Part shown: piece after piece, positions 28,472-37,815 of the stretch | How positions within the stretch are numbered: position 1 is the stretch's first letter | Layout: each line of letters starts with the position of its first letter | Source of the DNA: Legionellales bacterium | GTDB taxonomy: Bacteria; Pseudomonadota; Gammaproteobacteria; Comchoanobacterales; Comchoanobacteraceae | Assembly (NCBI GenBank): GCA_002690495.1 | Contig: NZEV01000030.1 | Coordinates: 17,207 to 64,877, forward strand | Reading direction: 5' to 3' | Length of the DNA stretch: 47,671 bases | Notes under the pieces: model-generated | Databases searched by the model: none | Seen by the model: only the letters and a program-made list of their open reading frames with translations | Told to the model about the DNA's origin: nothing | Program-made: the position numbers and the translations under genes

Positions 28472-28938
28472 AATTTATATTACAGATGATATGTATTCTA
28501 ATGAGTTATGTTTATGCTTGTGACTTTGATAAGTTGTCAGAGTGGAGTAAATCATTAGTTCAGAATCTTTACGCATTAAATAATCAAAACTATAACGAAC
28601 AAATGTCAGCTGCTAAAGAAAAGTTTTCACCACCGTTGTGGTCTACCTATATGAAAGATTTAAATGATGCAAAGTATCCTGCAGCAATAATGAGTAAGTC
28701 TCTTGATATATCAAACTCAATTTTAGGGGTTGAAGAGATAGTGCCAAATCATAATGCTTGTGATGTATCTTTGAAAATCAATGCTATTTTTAACAACAGA
28801 CACACGGTTACCACACAAACATTAAGGCTTAATATGACTGTTGATCTAGTTAATGATAATTATCAATTATCTCACCTTAAGGTATCCAAGATCGGTGAGG
28901 CTGAAACAAATTTATTGAATCCAAAGTGCGATTTATAA
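28468..28938 (+). CDS. DotI/IcmL-like secreted protein
   Basis: A 156-residue protein with a signal peptide (MKFILQMICILMSYVYA, then Cys; the lipobox is imperfect) and one compact domain. The pattern WSKSLVQNLYALNNQNYNEQ, then KEKFSPPLWSTYMKDL, resembles the periplasmic DotI/IcmL domain (helix, NY..Q, F(S/T)..GW..F...L). DotI/IcmL is a core part of type IVB secretion, and many Legionellales carry extra secreted copies with unknown roles. I start at 28468 (the four-base overlap with the tsaD stop, ribosome-binding site GAGG inside tsaD), not at 28447. No other Dot/Icm gene is in the window. The family call comes from pattern reading and is moderate. Confidence 0.55.
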   Translation: MKFILQMICILMSYVYACDFDKLSEWSKSLVQNLYALNNQNYNEQMSAAKEKFSPPLWSTYMKDLNDAKYPAAIMSKSLDISNSILGVEEIVPNHNACDVSLKINAIFNNRHTVTTQTLRLNMTVDLVNDNYQLSHLKVSKIGEAETNLLNPKCDL

Positions 28939-28972
28939 TAAACTTAAACCATTTTATGGATAGTGTTCGAAT

Positions 28973-30586
28973 ATGAAAAAATATATCTTTATCACGGGAG
29001 GCGTCGTTTCATCACTAGGCAAAGGAGTCGCTAGTGCCTCTATTGGCAATTTACTTGAATCAGCAGGATTAAAGATCAACTTTCTAAAACTGGACCCATA
29101 TTTAAATATTGATCCAGGCACTATGAACCCATTTGAACATGGTGAGGTTTTTGTTACTAATGATGGTGCTGAAACTGATCTAGATCTTGGTCATTATGAG
29201 CGGTTTACTCATATTAAAATGTCTAGGAAGAATAATTTAACCAGTGGACTGATGTATAATGAAGTGACTAAAAAAGAACGAGCAGGACAGTATTTAGGTC
29301 AGACTGTACAAGTGATTCCTCATTTAACAAATCATATACAAGATCGAATATTCGATGTGCCTGGTGATTTTATCATATGTGAGATTGGGGGGACTGTTGG
29401 TGATATTGAGTCATTACCGTTTCTTGAGGCAATTCGACAAGTGCGGTTAAAATTAGGTGACTCGAATACGATGTATATTCATATGACGAGTGTTCCAATT
29501 ATATCCTCTAATCAAGAGGTTAAGACTAAACCGACGCAACATTCAGTTAAGGAATTGTTATCAATTGGTATTCAACCTGATATGTTAATGTGTCGTTGTG
29601 AAACACCATTATCCCTCGAACATAGACAAAAGATTTCTCTTTTTACAAATGTTGCATTAGACCAAGTGATCAGTGTCCCAGACGTTGATTTTATATATAA
29701 AGTACCTCAGGTTTTATTTGATCAAAAGATTCATGAACGCATTTCACATCAGTTGGATCTCAAACCGATCAAAGTAGATCTCAAGGATTGGAGTCAATTG
29801 ATCAAAAAATATGATCAAGCATCAAAAGAGATTAGAATTGGTATCATTGGTAAGTATACTTCCTATCATGATGCATATAAATCACTTCATGAGGCGTTAG
29901 CGCATGCTGCGATCAGTCATGATTGTCGTTTAAAATTGTATTCGTATGATTCTGAATCATTAACTCAAGATCAGCTGAAAAGTCTTTCTAGTTTACATGG
30001 TATGGTGATTCCAGGTGGCTTTGGCACTAGGGGTATTAAAGGGAAACTTGCTGCGATTCAATTTGCTAGGGAACAAGGGATTCCGACTATTGGCATTTGT
30101 CTTGGTATGCAATTGATAGTGATTGAATATTTTAGAAACGTACTCGGTTATAAGCATGCTACTAGTACGGAATTTGATAATGATACCGATACACCAATAT
30201 TTTCGTTACTAGAAGAATGGCAAGACAAATCAGGACAAAAGAAAGTGACTGATGATCTTGGTGGCACAATGCGTTTAGGGGCTTCTACAATTAAAGTCAA
30301 ATCCGATACACTCACTTTTAAAATCTATCAAGATGCTTCGTTTGAGGAAAGACATCGACATCGATATGAATTTAATTTTAATTATGCAGATCGATTAGAG
30401 GATCAACACCTAAAGATTGTAGGTGTGTCTGCGACAGAAAGTGATTTGGTCGAGATTGTTGAATTAGATAATCACCCATGGTTTATTGGATGTCAATTTC
30501 ATCCTGAATTATCATCCACTTTGCGAGCACCTCATCCATTATTTTTATCTTTTATGCAGAAAGGATTATCTTTAGGGGGTAAGTAG
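28973..30586 (+). CDS. pyrG: CTP synthase
   Basis: A 537-residue enzyme making CTP from UTP, ATP and glutamine. The synthetase domain opens KKYIFITGGVVSSLGKGVASAS, followed by LDPYLNIDPGTMNPFEHGEVF and CEIGGTVGDIES. The glutamine amidotransferase domain (from about 285) has the nucleophile in GICLGMQL and the His/Glu pair in QFHPE. It starts the pyrG-kdsA-eno-ftsB-miaA run; one base separates it from kdsA. Confidence 0.97.
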   Translation: MKKYIFITGGVVSSLGKGVASASIGNLLESAGLKINFLKLDPYLNIDPGTMNPFEHGEVFVTNDGAETDLDLGHYERFTHIKMSRKNNLTSGLMYNEVTKKERAGQYLGQTVQVIPHLTNHIQDRIFDVPGDFIICEIGGTVGDIESLPFLEAIRQVRLKLGDSNTMYIHMTSVPIISSNQEVKTKPTQHSVKELLSIGIQPDMLMCRCETPLSLEHRQKISLFTNVALDQVISVPDVDFIYKVPQVLFDQKIHERISHQLDLKPIKVDLKDWSQLIKKYDQASKEIRIGIIGKYTSYHDAYKSLHEALAHAAISHDCRLKLYSYDSESLTQDQLKSLSSLHGMVIPGGFGTRGIKGKLAAIQFAREQGIPTIGICLGMQLIVIEYFRNVLGYKHATSTEFDNDTDTPIFSLLEEWQDKSGQKKVTDDLGGTMRLGASTIKVKSDTLTFKIYQDASFEERHRHRYEFNFNYADRLEDQHLKIVGVSATESDLVEIVELDNHPWFIGCQFHPELSSTLRAPHPLFLSFMQKGLSLGGK

Positions 30587-30587
30587 T

Positions 30588-31376
30588 ATGTTGAAAGTCA
30601 TTACTGGACCATGTGTCATTGAAAATGAAACGATCACGCTTCAAATTGCTGAAGCAATCAAAGAGATTTCCGATAAATTAAACCTTGATATTATATTCAA
30701 AGCTTCTTTTGATAAGGCAAATAGAAGTTCAATTAATGGTTTTCGAGGTGTTGGATTTGATGAAGGTATACGTATTTTTAAAAAAATCAAAGCACAATTT
30801 GGATTAAAAACTACTACTGACATTCACGTACCTGAGCAGGCAGATATCATTGCGGATTGTGTAGATATTATTCAAATACCAGCATTATTGTGTCGTCAAA
30901 CCGACTTACTTTTAGCAGCAGCTAAAACACATCGGTCTTTGAGTATCAAAAAAGGACAGTTTTTATCTCCAAAGGAAATGAGCAATGTCATTAATAAAGT
31001 TTCAAATGTGAATCCAGATCAAATATTCATCATTGAGCGCGGCACATGTTTTGGTTATCAAAACTTAGTGGTAGACATGCGAGGTATTCAGATCATGAAA
31101 GATGAGCTCGGTGTTGAGGTGATCATAGATGCATCACATTCGATTCAATTACCAGGCCTTGGTGGTGATCACTCTTCTGGAACACCTCAATATATTCCTG
31201 TTATTGCTCGTGCTGGTATTATTGCTGGAGCAGGGGGTGTCTTTATAGAGACTCATCCTAACCCTGAAAAAGCATTAAGCGATGGCCCCAACTCACTACC
31301 ACTTCATAAGCTTGAGCCATTATTAAAGCAATTGGTTTTATTACATCAAACATATAATCAATTTGAGGTAATTTAG
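30588..31376 (+). CDS. kdsA: 3-deoxy-8-phosphooctulonate synthase
   Basis: A 262-residue aldolase-type enzyme that condenses arabinose 5-phosphate with phosphoenolpyruvate to Kdo 8-phosphate, feeding lipopolysaccharide core synthesis. Motifs: ITGPCVIEN, FKASFDKANRSS, TDIHVPEQAD, IQIPALLCRQTDLL, KKGQFLSP and DASHSIQLPG. It is a little shorter at the N-terminus than E. coli KdsA (284). One base separates it from eno. The cell therefore probably makes Kdo-containing LPS. Confidence 0.96.
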   Translation: MLKVITGPCVIENETITLQIAEAIKEISDKLNLDIIFKASFDKANRSSINGFRGVGFDEGIRIFKKIKAQFGLKTTTDIHVPEQADIIADCVDIIQIPALLCRQTDLLLAAAKTHRSLSIKKGQFLSPKEMSNVINKVSNVNPDQIFIIERGTCFGYQNLVVDMRGIQIMKDELGVEVIIDASHSIQLPGLGGDHSSGTPQYIPVIARAGIIAGAGGVFIETHPNPEKALSDGPNSLPLHKLEPLLKQLVLLHQTYNQFEVI

Positions 31377-31377
31377 T

Positions 31378-32631
31378 ATGTTTAAGATAAAAGATGTGAT
31401 GAGTCATCAAGTCTATGATTCAAGGGGTTATCCAACTATAGCAACTGAACTGACATTAGATAGTGGTGATATAGGATATGCATTTGTCCCATCAGGTGCA
31501 TCAACAGGACAGTTTGAAGTTGCAGAGCTACGAGATGATATTCCTGAGGTCCATCATGGTAAAGGAGTACACAAGGCAATCAATAATATTCAAACACAGT
31601 TAAAAGATTTAATTATTGGTCAATCATTTGCTAATCAGGCAGAATTTGATCGTTTAATTAAATCCAGTGATTCGTGTTTGAAAATGAGCCAAATTGGCGC
31701 CAATGCTATTTTGTCTCTCTCTAAATCTCTTGCTAAGGCAATGGCAAATGCTCAAAGAGAGGACCTATTTTTATCTTTGAGTCGTAGTGAATCTACAACT
31801 CATTATCAGTTACCCATTCCGATATTAAATGTGATCAATGGAGGTGTGCATGCTGATAATCCCCTTTACATTCAGGAATTTATGATTGTTCCTCATGGGT
31901 TCGAGAAGTTTTCAGATGCAATGAGAGCTGGTAGCGAAATTTATCATCATCTTAAACAGATTCTAAGAGATAAAAATCTCAGTACGAATGTTGGTGATGA
32001 GGGTGGTTTTGCGCCAAATCTGTTATCAAACGAATCTGCTTTAGATTTATTAATCGAAACGATTCAACGCAGTGGATATGCACCTGAAAAGGAAGTGAGT
32101 ATTGCACTGGATGTTGCTGCCTCAGAGTTTTATCAAGATGAGGCTTACTTATTAGAGAAACATTATTCAACGGACGCCTGGGTGGCCTATCTTGAGGGGC
32201 TAACAAAAAATTATCCAATTATCTCTATAGAAGACCCATTTGCAGATACGGATGAGAACAGTTGGGCAAATTTATATCGTAGGGTGCATCATGATTGTAT
32301 GTTAGTTGGAGATGATCTGATTGTGACTCAATTACCAAGGTTAAAAAAAGCGCTGCACCACCAGTTAGCAAATGCAATTTTAATTAAACCCAATCAAGTT
32401 GGAACGATTTCAGATACTTTAGAAACCATTGAGTATGCAAAAGCACATCAATGTACTGTGTTTATTTCTCATCGATCGGGAGATACTGAAGATACATTTA
32501 TTTCTGATTTAGCTGTTGCAACTTCGGCAAAGTATATTAAATCTGGTGCACCTTGTCGCTCAGAGCGTTTAGCTAAATATAATCGATTACTTTGGCTTGA
32601 AAAGAAACATGGGTTACTATTGAATGAATAA
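31378..32631 (+). CDS. eno: Enolase
   Basis: A 417-residue glycolytic enzyme interconverting 2-phosphoglycerate and phosphoenolpyruvate. Visible landmarks are VMSHQVYDSRGYPTIATE, PSGASTGQFEVAELRD, NVINGGVHADN, NVGDEGGFAPN with the catalytic Glu, ALDVAASEF, SIEDPFADTD, GDDLIVT and LIKPNQVGT with the catalytic Lys, then SHRSGDTEDTFI. The length is a little under the usual 430. Its 3' end overlaps ftsB by eight bases. Confidence 0.97.
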   Translation: MFKIKDVMSHQVYDSRGYPTIATELTLDSGDIGYAFVPSGASTGQFEVAELRDDIPEVHHGKGVHKAINNIQTQLKDLIIGQSFANQAEFDRLIKSSDSCLKMSQIGANAILSLSKSLAKAMANAQREDLFLSLSRSESTTHYQLPIPILNVINGGVHADNPLYIQEFMIVPHGFEKFSDAMRAGSEIYHHLKQILRDKNLSTNVGDEGGFAPNLLSNESALDLLIETIQRSGYAPEKEVSIALDVAASEFYQDEAYLLEKHYSTDAWVAYLEGLTKNYPIISIEDPFADTDENSWANLYRRVHHDCMLVGDDLIVTQLPRLKKALHHQLANAILIKPNQVGTISDTLETIEYAKAHQCTVFISHRSGDTEDTFISDLAVATSAKYIKSGAPCRSERLAKYNRLLWLEKKHGLLLNE

Positions 32632-32908
32632 TTTTAGATTAGCATATGCTGTGACATTAGTTTTCTTTATTATCGTCTTAATTATCCAAGGGATGTTATT
32701 CTATTTAGATAATCGGGATTTACCTGGTCTCAGTGTCAAAATTAAGGCGTTACACAATCAAAATGATGCCAAAAGGATGGCGATCAAAAAATTAGAGGAT
32801 AAAATTTACTTATTAGAAAACGATACTTCTATCCTTGAAGAGAAAGCAAGAAGTGATTATCTGATGAAAAAAAAGGATGAAGTACTCTACCAATATGTAG
32901 AATCTTAA
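32624..32908 (+). CDS. ftsB: Cell division protein FtsB
   Basis: A 94-residue single-pass protein of the DivIC/FtsB type: one membrane segment (about 7-27), then a periplasmic coiled coil (about 35-70), and the family tail EEKARSDYLMKKKDEVLYQY. It joins FtsL and FtsQ at the septum. Its ATG lies inside the end of eno and its stop overlaps the miaA ATG (TAATG). The place after eno is typical of gammaproteobacteria such as Pseudomonas. Confidence 0.93.
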   Translation: MNNFRLAYAVTLVFFIIVLIIQGMLFYLDNRDLPGLSVKIKALHNQNDAKRMAIKKLEDKIYLLENDTSILEEKARSDYLMKKKDEVLYQYVES

Positions 32909-33834
32909 TGCGTCCGATTATCCTCTATGGTCCAACTGCGGTAGGTAAGACTCATCTTGCATTAAAAATTGCGAAAAAAGTGCCTGCTGTTATTATCAGT
33001 ATGGATTCTGTTTTACATTACAAACATTTTAATATTGGTTCTGCAAAACCAAGTCAATATTATCTAAAAAAATATAAACATTATTTTATCGACCATTTAG
33101 CATTGCCTGAAACAATCACGGTTTTTGATTATGTACAATCAGTTGAGTCAATACTAAAAACATATCAATCAACATCTATTTTGCCAATCGTTGTTGGTGG
33201 TACGATGTTGTATTTAAAAGGCTTAGTATATGGTCGTACAAACGAAGGTCCATATGTCTGTTTGGAAAAATATCAAGATGTTCTACAAGATTTAGAATCA
33301 CAACCACAATCACTTCGGTATAAAGCGCTACAGCAGATTGATTCACAATGGTCCAGAAAGATTCATCCGAATGATACTCAAAGAACGATTAGAGGGTTGT
33401 TAGTTTACAAAGTTTATCAAAAGCCATTATCCTCATTTCATTCATCAAAAACGCCTATCATGAATTCTAATTATTCATTAGTGTCCATTGAGTGTCCTGA
33501 TCGTGACTTATTAAGACAACAAATTCAAAAACGCACTCAATCTTTATTTCAAAGAGGTTTAATTGATGAGGTCAGTCATCTATTGAAAAAATATCCTAAT
33601 GATTTAAATCATCCAGCGTTTAAAAGCATTGGATATCGAGAGGTTGTGAGGGCATTACAGGCATCACAATTTGATCGTTTAGAGGAATTAGTCTATTTTT
33701 CAACGTGCCAATTTGCCAAAAGACAGATCACCTGGATGAAACATTTTACACCTCACCAATCGATCGAGTTCAATTCACACTTTCTTAAAAAAAGTCATGA
33801 ATATGTAGATTCAATACTAGAATTAGTAAAATAA
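32908..33834 (+). CDS. miaA: tRNA dimethylallyltransferase
   Basis: A 308-residue P-loop enzyme (GPTAVGKTHLAL) that isopentenylates A37 of UNN-reading tRNAs. Further motifs: SMDSVLHYKHFNIGSAKP, VVGGTMLYLKGLVYG, NDTQRTIRGLLVYK, GLIDEV, SIGYREV and FAKRQITWMKHF. It is coupled to ftsB by a one-base overlap; hfq follows after 58 bases with its own ribosome-binding site. Confidence 0.95.
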   Translation: MRPIILYGPTAVGKTHLALKIAKKVPAVIISMDSVLHYKHFNIGSAKPSQYYLKKYKHYFIDHLALPETITVFDYVQSVESILKTYQSTSILPIVVGGTMLYLKGLVYGRTNEGPYVCLEKYQDVLQDLESQPQSLRYKALQQIDSQWSRKIHPNDTQRTIRGLLVYKVYQKPLSSFHSSKTPIMNSNYSLVSIECPDRDLLRQQIQKRTQSLFQRGLIDEVSHLLKKYPNDLNHPAFKSIGYREVVRALQASQFDRLEELVYFSTCQFAKRQITWMKHFTPHQSIEFNSHFLKKSHEYVDSILELVK

Positions 33835-33892
33835 CTTTGTTAAAATTATTCTTAGGAATACACATTTTACAATAAATTATTGGAGATAAAAT

Positions 33893-34195
33893 ATGCTGAA
33901 CACTCAAACATCAACTCAATCATTACAAGATCCACTTTTAAATGCTCTAAGAAGACAGAGAGTGCCTGTTGCGATTTACCTCACTAACGGGATCAAACTA
34001 AACGGTCATGTTGCTGCTTTTGATCAGTATGCTGTTCTTCTTAAAAGTAATAATAACACTAAGCAATTGGTTTTTAAGCATGCCATTGCAACTGTTGTAC
34101 CAACACGTAATGTCGTTTGGAATGATGGAGAAACAGACTCAACTGAAAATGTTCAAGATTTTCAGGATGATTTTGAACCAGTAGAAAATTATTAA
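33893..34195 (+). CDS. hfq: RNA chaperone Hfq
   Basis: A 100-residue protein with the Sm fold: [28 protein letters not shown]-like [16 protein letters not shown] (Sm1), and [11 protein letters not shown] (Sm2, YKHA-type). It assists base pairing of small RNAs with mRNAs. The acidic tail (about 75-100, rich in Asp and Glu) is like that of E. coli Hfq. A Shine-Dalgarno TTGGAG precedes the ATG. It forms the miaA-hfq-hflX order known from gammaproteobacteria. Confidence 0.96.
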   Translation: MLNTQTSTQSLQDPLLNALRRQRVPVAIYLTNGIKLNGHVAAFDQYAVLLKSNNNTKQLVFKHAIATVVPTRNVVWNDGETDSTENVQDFQDDFEPVENY

Positions 34196-35257
34196 TTGAC
34201 TAAAATATTAGTCATTCATGTTCAGGATCATAGTAATATTACTCATGATCCTTTTGAATTTTACGAATTAATTAATTCACAAGAATTTGCTGTATTTTGT
34301 TCCTGTCGTTCAGTGATTCGTGTCCAAAATTCTAAAAGATATTTTGCAAAGGGATTTTATGATTGGCTCTTTGATTTCGTGAAAATCCATGATATACGAA
34401 GAATTTTAATCAATACAGACATTAGTGCTAGACACCAAAGTGAGTTAGAGCGTTCTTTATGTTTAAGCATTATTGATAGAACGCAATTGATTTTGATGTT
34501 GTTTCAATCAAGGGCACGTTCTTATGAAGGAAAGTTACAGGTTGAACTTGCTCATTTAGCCTATCTTTCAACTCGTTTGGTGAGAGGATGGACACATCTT
34601 GAAAGACAGCGAGGTGGAATTGGTATTCGAGGTGGGCCAGGAGAAACTCAGCTCGAACTAGATAAGAGAATACTCAATGATAATATCAAGAGAATTAAAA
34701 TTAAGTTAGCTCGTTTTAATACACATAGACAATTAAATCAACGATCTAGAGAACATGTTTATAAGGTTAATTTGGTGGGTTACTCAAATGCAGGTAAATC
34801 CACTTTATTTGAAATGCTCACTAAAAAGCAGACTTATCATGATGATCGATTATTTGCGACTTTAGATCCAATCTCTGCACGCATTCAATATAGGGATAAT
34901 AAATTGATTGTGACTGATACTGTTGGCTTTATTTCGAACTTACCAGAGACTCTAATGCAAGCATTTCTCTCAACAATTAGCGAAATTAAATTGTCAAATC
35001 AATTATTACACATCGTTGATATCTCAAATCCACTTTGGAAAAGTCACATCAAGACAGTTAATGATTATCTCCAGCAACTTGATCCAGAGCTTTGTAAGAG
35101 AGTGAAACTTGTTTTTAATCAATGTGATCGGGTATCAAAGATGTATATTGATGAACTTTCATTAATGTATCCAAATGCATTTTTTATTTCAGCTTTGAAA
35201 TCGAATGAGGTGAAAGTACTTTTTGATTATTTAATCAATCAAATCGATCTATCATAG
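34196..35257 (+). CDS. hflX: Ribosome-associated GTPase HflX
   Basis: A 353-residue protein with the HflX N-terminal domain, the glycine-rich ERQRGGIGIRGGPGETQLELD linker region (about 137-156), and a G domain with G1 GYSNAGKS (195-202), G3 DTVG (241-244) and SALKS (G5). HflX splits stalled ribosomes. The G4 motif reads NQCD (308-311) where NKxD is expected, so guanine specificity may be altered. The start is a TTG directly after the hfq stop (TAATTG), so re-initiation is likely. The 3' end overlaps convergent lgt by six bases. Confidence 0.93.
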   Translation: MTKILVIHVQDHSNITHDPFEFYELINSQEFAVFCSCRSVIRVQNSKRYFAKGFYDWLFDFVKIHDIRRILINTDISARHQSELERSLCLSIIDRTQLILMLFQSRARSYEGKLQVELAHLAYLSTRLVRGWTHLERQRGGIGIRGGPGETQLELDKRILNDNIKRIKIKLARFNTHRQLNQRSREHVYKVNLVGYSNAGKSTLFEMLTKKQTYHDDRLFATLDPISARIQYRDNKLIVTDTVGFISNLPETLMQAFLSTISEIKLSNQLLHIVDISNPLWKSHIKTVNDYLQQLDPELCKRVKLVFNQCDRVSKMYIDELSLMYPNAFFISALKSNEVKVLFDYLINQIDLS

Positions 35258-36034
35258 TCCATGAGGAGGGACTCTAGGATAGACAGTTCTTGCATAGAGA
35301 ATGAGTCCAATGAGGACCATGCTGACAGAAAGAATTTGTCCCATGGTTGCGTCAAAAAATAACAAACCAATTTGTGGGTCAGGCTCTCTGAATTGTTCGA
35401 TATAGGCTCTAATTACACCATACGTAATTAAAAAAGCGGCACTTAATTGACCTTGGACATGTGTTCTTCTTTTGATAATGATCACCATCATCCAAAGAAT
35501 AATACCTTCACCTACAGCCTCAAAAAGTTGACTAGGATACCTAGGTATAAAATCATAATGTTCGAAGATTACACACCAATCCATATTACAGGGTCGACCA
35601 ACCAGTTCACCATTAATGAAATTAGCAATGCGTCCAAGAAACAAGCCAAGTGGCAAACATGGAATAATATTGTCAGTGATTTCTAAAAAGGGAATCCCAT
35701 GTTTTAAGGAAAAATGCCATGCTGCAATCATGACCCCAATAGCACCGCCATGAAATGACATACCACCATGCCAAATCATCAAGACTTCTTCAGGATGAGT
35801 AAAACAATAGGGTAGATTATAAAATAAACAGTAACCCAACCGACCACCAATTAAAATACCTAGCATGATCCATGTGACTAGGTCATTGATTTGTTTACTG
35901 GTAAATGTATTATATTTCGATTTATGTAAATATAGCCATCCTAGTGCCATAGCAGCAATATAGGCTAGACCATACCAACGTACTGAGAATTGACCAATAT
36001 TGAATGCAACTGGATTTATATTTACTATATACAC
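35252..36034 (-). CDS. lgt: Prolipoprotein diacylglyceryl transferase
   Basis: A 260-residue inner-membrane enzyme with about seven hydrophobic segments that attaches diacylglycerol to the lipobox Cys. It shows VRWYGLAYI, GGRLGYCLFY, WHGGMSFHGGAIG and the Lgt signature GRIANFINGELVGRP. The start is GTG at 36034 with a weak ribosome-binding site. It is convergent with hflX and divergent from the CPBP gene; the 140-base gap between them carries a plus-strand promoter. Confidence 0.95.
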   Translation of the reverse strand: MYIVNINPVAFNIGQFSVRWYGLAYIAAMALGWLYLHKSKYNTFTSKQINDLVTWIMLGILIGGRLGYCLFYNLPYCFTHPEEVLMIWHGGMSFHGGAIGVMIAAWHFSLKHGIPFLEITDNIIPCLPLGLFLGRIANFINGELVGRPCNMDWCVIFEHYDFIPRYPSQLFEAVGEGIILWMMVIIIKRRTHVQGQLSAAFLITYGVIRAYIEQFREPDPQIGLLFFDATMGQILSVSMVLIGLILYARTVYPRVPPHGL

Positions 36035-36111
36035 TTATTTATCATAATCCCTTTGTGAAAAAGGTGCAATATCATTTTATAGGATATGAAATAATTGGTT
36101 CAATAATATAC

Positions 36112-36140
36112 TTGATATGTATCTTTTTTTCATTTAGATT
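36112..36140 (+). promoter_or_regulatory. Sigma70-type promoter for the CPBP protease gene
   Basis: TTGATA (36112-36117), 17-base spacer with a run of seven T, and TAGATT (36135-36140). The GTG start of the protease gene lies about 35 bases downstream behind AGGAG. Matches are 5/6 for both boxes at most, with ideal spacing. Confidence 0.5.
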
Positions 36141-36174
36141 TAAAGAGTATTTCTTAAAATAACAGGAGCAAAGT

Positions 36175-37437
36175 GTGCTTGAAACAATCAAAAATTTCTA
36201 TTACTCCCATCAAGATAATATCATTATATTTGCTTTGATTGCGCTGTCTACCGTCGGAATATTTCACAGTAATTTACTTACATTACCGATTCGGATTTTC
36301 GAGCCACTGCTGATGTTATCATTATTAAATGATTATGATTTTCATCCTAAATATATATATAAATATCTTACTGCGTTTGGTATCACGAATCTAACATTAT
36401 ATCTATTAATGAGATACACTTTGTTAAATTTATACATAGTTGTTCCACTTGTGGTGATGATTGATTTTGTTTTTGCAGACTTTTTGACAGAAAATTTTTT
36501 GGCAAAGTCGTTATTGCAAGATGAGCAACTAAAAAAACATAAACAACTGATTAAACAATATGTCCCACCTGTATTTATTATCACCCTCCCAATTTTAATT
36601 ATATTAAGTATCAGTCATTTACCATTCAATTTTGCACTAGATTATATTTTTGGCGTCAGTGTCATTTTCGTTATGTGTGAATCAGGTCTTAGTTATTTAC
36701 TAAGTTTATTTCAAAAAGATTATTTCCGTTTTCCGGGTTCGGTTTCGTGGAGGTATTTTCTTGCAATAGCCTTAGGATCTATTTGTGTGCTTTCCTTTGA
36801 TGTCATCCTTTGGATAGGACCATCAACTTTTTTATCATTGCTCTATTGTTACCTTTCACATCCAACGTTAATCATCGGTATGATGGGCATTTTCTTTCAT
36901 TCAGTTTGTGTTGGTTTTTCTGAGGAATTCTTATCCAGGAAAATCATGTTTTTGAATGTCATAGAACATTTTCCTAAAGAGAACAATTTATTGTATTATT
37001 TTCTGGTTGTATGTACTGCGCTTGCATCAAGCGCTCTTTTTGGATTGATGCATGTGTGGATTATGCAACTTCCAGGTCATGGATTGCTGAGTGTTTGGAT
37101 ACAATTTTCAATGGGACTGACTTGGTGCTATATTGCATTTAGGTCAAAAGATATTGAGTATACCTCAGGATTTCATGCTGGCTGGGACTTTGGATGTTTT
37201 TTGTTAGACCTATTATGTACCATCACAACAGGCTATCATGTATCTCAGTTCATCGATTATGTGACGATTTTTTCGAGTCAAGCTGCATGTATTTTAAGCT
37301 TTGAAATCATGAATTATTTCTCACCATTGACGACAGAGGAAATTAAACAATCTAAAGACAAATTTGATCTCAAAGTTGAAGAGGTTGATAAAGCAATTCA
37401 GGATAGATCAAAAATTCATGCGTTACCTAGTGTATAA
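36175..37437 (+). CDS. CPBP-family intramembrane metalloprotease
   Basis: A 420-residue protein with eight or more hydrophobic segments. The C-terminal half holds the CPBP/Abi motifs: EEFLSRK (Glu250-Glu251, Arg255), FGLMHVW (His293) and HAGWDF (His334, Asp338; other members have Asn at the last place). CPBP members cleave proteins in the membrane, as in CAAX prenyl processing in eukaryotes, or act in bacteriocin self-immunity; the target here is unknown. The N-terminal 230 residues are a membrane region without recognised motifs, so this is longer than the usual 200-300. The start is GTG with AGGAG upstream. The tail from about 390 is charged and cytosolic-looking. Confidence 0.75.
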   Translation: MLETIKNFYYSHQDNIIIFALIALSTVGIFHSNLLTLPIRIFEPLLMLSLLNDYDFHPKYIYKYLTAFGITNLTLYLLMRYTLLNLYIVVPLVVMIDFVFADFLTENFLAKSLLQDEQLKKHKQLIKQYVPPVFIITLPILIILSISHLPFNFALDYIFGVSVIFVMCESGLSYLLSLFQKDYFRFPGSVSWRYFLAIALGSICVLSFDVILWIGPSTFLSLLYCYLSHPTLIIGMMGIFFHSVCVGFSEEFLSRKIMFLNVIEHFPKENNLLYYFLVVCTALASSALFGLMHVWIMQLPGHGLLSVWIQFSMGLTWCYIAFRSKDIEYTSGFHAGWDFGCFLLDLLCTITTGYHVSQFIDYVTIFSSQAACILSFEIMNYFSPLTTEEIKQSKDKFDLKVEEVDKAIQDRSKIHALPSV

Positions 37438-37524
37438 AATTTTCTTTGTTGACTCTTTGAGTAGGATCATTGAAAATATATGTGTGATATAGCCTTAGAG
37501 TATGTTATACGTTAAAGGGTTGAT

Positions 37525-37815
37525 ATGTTACATTTAATTTTAAAATACGGTGATCCATATAAGTTCAATTTATTGATGGTTGCGTCTGACACATTTATTC
37601 AAAATATTTTTTTAGCTATAGATCCAGCTATTCGCTTATTTAAACGTTTAAATCAATTAATCACTCCCTTATTGTTCGTTTATTTCTTCTTTTTTGTAAT
37701 CACAGATGACCTTATATTAATTTCATCAAGACACAATTTTAAATCTCAATCCTTACACCCAGAGGACCATGCATTATTCTTCGGATCAGGTTCTTCATTT
37801 GGACTACATATATGA
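37525..37815 (+). CDS. Small membrane protein coupled to TauE/SafE gene
   Basis: A 96-residue protein with one strongly hydrophobic stretch (about 46-63, with PLLFVYFFFFVI) flanked by an N-terminal part rich in aliphatic residues and a polar C-terminus ending FGSGSSFGLHI. The ATG has AAGGG upstream, and its stop overlaps the start of the permease gene by four bases (ATGA), so it is probably translated. I recognise no family. It may be an accessory subunit of the permease, or a leader peptide whose translation drives the next gene. A possible -35 TTGACT lies near 37450 without a convincing -10. Confidence 0.5.
   Translation: MLHLILKYGDPYKFNLLMVASDTFIQNIFLAIDPAIRLFKRLNQLITPLLFVYFFFFVITDDLILISSRHNFKSQSLHPEDHALFFGSGSSFGLHI

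Noticed and set aside
33835-33892. A promoter for hfq
   Set aside because: TACAAT near 33870 has no acceptable -35; transcription may come from upstream genes.
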